Below, in pieces: positions 62,151 to 64,000 of a DNA stretch of 64,000 nt. The notes below the pieces were generated by a model that worked only from the letters and a program-made list of their open reading frames with translations, made no database searches and had not been told where the DNA came from. The DNA comes from a virus, in the IMG/VR virus record IMGVR_UViG_3300027985_000872, positions 62,001 through 126,000 of that record, one strand, 5' to 3'. The position numbers and the translations under genes were made by a program. How positions within the stretch are numbered: position 1 is the first letter of the stretch; every line of letters begins with the position of its first letter.

Positions 62151-62423
62151 ATGAGTAAGCGAGTATTACCAGAAGCTTTTGATGGTCTAGATATAGCATC
62201 TATTGTAGATGAAGCTAAAAGAGAGTTCGATGATGGCGCATCGACTAATCTAGTGTGTTACACGCTCAATCCCTCTCAAGCCGGCATGTCTGGCTGTGAT
62301 CAGTGTTTAGTCACAGCTCTCTTACCGGCTAAAATATGCTATAAATACAACCACTATAGAATTATAGGCATGCTTCAAGAGATCATAGCAGAAGAGATCC
62401 TACTAGGAGACAGAAATGAGTGA
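62151..62423 (+). CDS. Cys-rich small protein (family C)
   Basis: 90 residues with SD AAGGGGGAG. Cysteines in LVCYTL, GCDQCLV and KICYK; ends MLQEIIAEEILLGDRNE, the same acidic ending as the other family-C proteins. First gene of a five-gene overlapping operon. Confidence 0.65.
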   Translation: MSKRVLPEAFDGLDIASIVDEAKREFDDGASTNLVCYTLNPSQAGMSGCDQCLVTALLPAKICYKYNHYRIIGMLQEIIAEEILLGDRNE

Positions 62424-62511
62424 GCGAATACTGCAATACCTATACAAACAATACTGGTTTAAGAGATACCTAGTAAGAACATGGAAGTATCTTAGAAGGA
62501 CGGATACATGA
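62416..62511 (+). CDS. Very small basic peptide
   Basis: 31 residues, MSERILQYLYKQYWFKRYLV, then RTWKYLRRTDT; amphipathic, aromatic and basic. It overlaps both neighbours by 8 and 4 bases, which supports translation. Confidence 0.5.
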   Translation: MSERILQYLYKQYWFKRYLVRTWKYLRRTDT

Positions 62512-62813
62512 GTCAATACCGTCCCACCCAAGAAGAAATAGATAAGCTGATGCACGTGTACAACGAGTACTACGACCCGGACAAGAACGAGTGGTCTGGA
62601 GATCAGTGCGAGTTATGCATCGTGCTAGATCCCGCAGAAGAGAGTGATGATCTCGACGACTACGACTTCTTCTGTGAACAATGTATTATCACCAAGTTAA
62701 AACTAGATAACTTCTGCAATAACAGCGATACCTATTCAGCCACTCTAAAGGCCATCGAGGTCGTAGTCCAGCAGGCACTAGAGAAAGAAGTATTCGAGGA
62801 GGAAAATGAGTAA
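62508..62813 (+). CDS. Cys-rich small acidic protein (family C)
   Basis: 101 residues. CELC and CEQC pairs, very acidic centre, ending ALEKEVFEEENE. ATGA overlap with the preceding peptide. Confidence 0.65.
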   Translation: MSQYRPTQEEIDKLMHVYNEYYDPDKNEWSGDQCELCIVLDPAEESDDLDDYDFFCEQCIITKLKLDNFCNNSDTYSATLKAIEVVVQQALEKEVFEEENE

Positions 62814-63078
62814 ACCAATCATAAAAGAGTTCAACTCGCTCACTGACTCTGAAGTTAAATTCCTGCAGCGTCTGGTCAACAATAAGGGTCATGCTTCAGG
62901 TCGCTGTACTTACTCTAGTTACTTCACCTGCGAAGGATGTGCGGTGTACGAACTCAACGCTGACCCCGATAAATCACCTCCAAGAGATTATGACTGCCTT
63001 AGTAAAGAAGCTCTAGCCATAGCGAAGGAGATACTCGACATCAACATCACAAACAATATACTACTGGGGGAAGAATGA
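62806..63078 (+). CDS. Cys-rich small protein (family C)
   Basis: 90 residues. SLTDSEVKFLQRLVNNKGHA, then CTYSSYFTCEGC, ending ILDINITNNILLGEE. Its first half aligns with 54739 (DIELLEEIVNKKGDC) and 63075. Confidence 0.65.
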   Translation: MSKPIIKEFNSLTDSEVKFLQRLVNNKGHASGRCTYSSYFTCEGCAVYELNADPDKSPPRDYDCLSKEALAIAKEILDINITNNILLGEE

Positions 63079-63320
63079 TCGACCTATCTTCCCACGACGT
63101 AAATTTCCTAAAGGAACTAATCCAGAACAACGGCGAATGCCGAGGATATAGATGGGACGGCGATATACACATGTGCTCAAAATTCTGCCCCATCATGAGG
63201 AGATACAATAGATGTTATAGTTTCCAGGACACCAAGGGGGTAGCTATCTATATCTTATGGGAATACGACGCCCATATAGACTCCATCCTGTTGGACTCTG
63301 TCGAGTCCGGTCAGCAGTAG
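63075..63320 (+). CDS. Cys-rich small protein (family C)
   Basis: 81 residues. LSSHDVNFLKELIQNNGECR, then CSKFCPIMRRYNRC. CxxxCP and the preceding G-x-C match the other members. Last gene of this operon. Confidence 0.65.
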   Translation: MIDLSSHDVNFLKELIQNNGECRGYRWDGDIHMCSKFCPIMRRYNRCYSFQDTKGVAIYILWEYDAHIDSILLDSVESGQQ

Positions 63321-63346
63321 TTATATCGACTGACTCCATGCTGGAG

Positions 63347-63362
63347 GTCGCGGTTTCGCGAC
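63347..63362 (+). terminator. Hairpin before repeat copy 4
   Basis: GTCGCG-GTTT-CGCGAC, perfect 6-bp stem 26 bases after the family-C stop; the repeat begins in its last base. No U run. Confidence 0.5.
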
Positions 63363-63377
63363 TGACACTGCTACGCC
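63362..63377 (+). repeat. 16-nt repeat CTGACACTGCTACGCC, copy 4
   Basis: Identical 16-mer; unlike the others it is preceded by G rather than AA and has no ACCGAYTCGAT close behind (the nearest, imperfect copy is at 63648). Confidence 0.75.
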
Positions 63378-63390
63378 ACAGCCGGTTGCT

Positions 63391-63609
63391 TGTGGGGCTA
63401 GCCCCACAGGTATGCAAATAGGCCCTAGAGGAACTCTCGGTCGGACCTGTGGGGCTAATAGTGGGGTCTGTTCAACCGCCTGTGGGGCTAGCCCCACGCC
63501 ACTGTTAGCCCCACTGTGGGTCCTGTGGGGTCTCCGACACAGGTAAGTCGAAACTGGAGTGGACTATAGTTGTGGGACTATGGGCGTCGCCCCACCCCAT
63601 GCCCCACAG
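63391..63609. repeat. Cluster of TGTGGGGCTAGCCCCACA palindromes and half-sites
   Basis: Gene-free stretch 63321-63680. A perfect 18-bp palindrome at 63391-63408, a 17-base copy at 63481-63497, TGTGGGGCTA at 63449-63458, and many GTGGGG/CCCCAC half-sites to about 63609. It could be a multi-site operator, an alternative-hairpin RNA region or part of an origin. Confidence 0.7.
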
Positions 63610-63680
63610 TTTTCGTACACTAAAAATCAATAACTTAATCCACCCAAACCGATACGATAGCTATCCTGGAGGGGTGTGTG

Positions 63681-64000
63681 ATGAGTGGAAATGAACCAGA
63701 TACTGTGGGTCCTCAGTGGGTCCACAGCGTAGATATCAGGTATGAGAGAGGTCTGCCGATAATAAGCCTGTGCATGGACGATATGAGTACTGTTAGGCAT
63801 GAGTTTTCCCCTAACGATAGACTCGTGATTAGATCCGCATACAAGTCCTTAACTCATATGATAGATGTATTGTTTGAATTAGAAGTGATAGACTATATGT
63901 CTGTATCAGATGAGTGGATGTTCTTGTTGAAGAGTTTATTTAGGAAATATGAGTGGAAAGAAAATATATTGAAGAAGATTGATGGTTTAAGTACATTTAT
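63681..64000 (+). CDS. Family-W-like protein, longer N-terminus (truncated by window edge)
   Basis: At least 106 residues; SD TGGAGGGG. Residues 1-55 are new sequence, then SLTHMIDVLFELEVIDYMSV with DEWMFLLKSLFRKYEW matches the array core (hxxLxxLxI then W). It suggests that family W continues to the right of the window. Confidence 0.6.
   Translation, partial: MSGNEPDTVGPQWVHSVDIRYERGLPIISLCMDDMSTVRHEFSPNDRLVIRSAYKSLTHMIDVLFELEVIDYMSVSDEWMFLLKSLFRKYEWKENILKKIDGLSTF

Noticed and set aside
60497-63377. Four identical 16-nt repeats as a CRISPR array
   Set aside because: Spacing is irregular (199, 1391 and 1275 bases) and genes lie between the copies; no cas gene is present.

Overview
The window is part of the genome of a large tailed bacteriophage with a contractile tail (a myovirus). 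The evidence is a tail sheath, tail-tube-like proteins, a tape measure, a baseplate with a gp5-type spike and a J-type wedge, and a very long tail fibre. The phage also carries much of its own replisome: a DnaQ-PolIII alpha fusion, a DnaB-like helicase, a primase, an SbcC/gp46-like ATPase, a RuvC-like nuclease, an SF2 helicase and a dUTPase. It further carries GroEL and a sigma factor. DNA is AT-rich by eye across about 1-57 kb and visibly richer in G+C beyond that. A Sec-type signal peptide on one protease and an inner-membrane coiled-coil protein with an OMP-like tail suggest a Gram-negative host; the host cannot be named from the sequence. Capsid, portal and terminase genes are not in the window.

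Layout. 1-12.4 kb, minus strand: polymerase, recombination and nucleotide genes, chaperonin, proteases and an M15 endolysin. 12.4-18.9 kb, mostly plus strand: a sigma factor without region 4.2, an HNH endonuclease, helicase and primase; a minus-strand SF2 helicase lies among them. 18.9-54.3 kb, minus strand: the virion module, read from neck (54 kb) through sheath, tube paralogues, tail-assembly chaperone with a -1 frameshift, tape measure, hub, spike and wedge to fibre (20 kb). 54.4-64 kb, plus strand: an accessory region made almost entirely of very small genes.

The accessory region is the most unusual part. From 54.94 to 59.61 kb there are 28 consecutive, mostly overlapping ORFs of about 36-92 codons. 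They look like highly diverged copies of one small protein: a hydrophobic helix of the type hxxLxxLxI, often followed by W, then a C-terminal VxxFVxxWG/HG. One more copy starts at 63.68 kb and leaves the window. The array is flanked by a second small family rich in cysteine (54.4-55.0 and 62.2-63.3 kb). Between them (59.6-63.7 kb) are further tiny genes, a possible structured RNA, four copies of a 16-nt repeat (each placed after a hairpin), about ten copies of an ACCGAYTCGAT motif, and a cluster of TGTGGGGCTAGCCCCACA palindromes.

Expression signals. Most genes have good Shine-Dalgarno (SD) sequences. Seven genes outside the array instead have a TATAAT-like hexamer exactly six bases before ATG and no SD, which predicts leaderless mRNAs. 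Nearly all of these hexamers, and many other intergenic ones, are preceded by G (GTATAAT), with no clear -35 box. This fits the phage sigma factor, which stops just before the -35-recognising helix-turn-helix.
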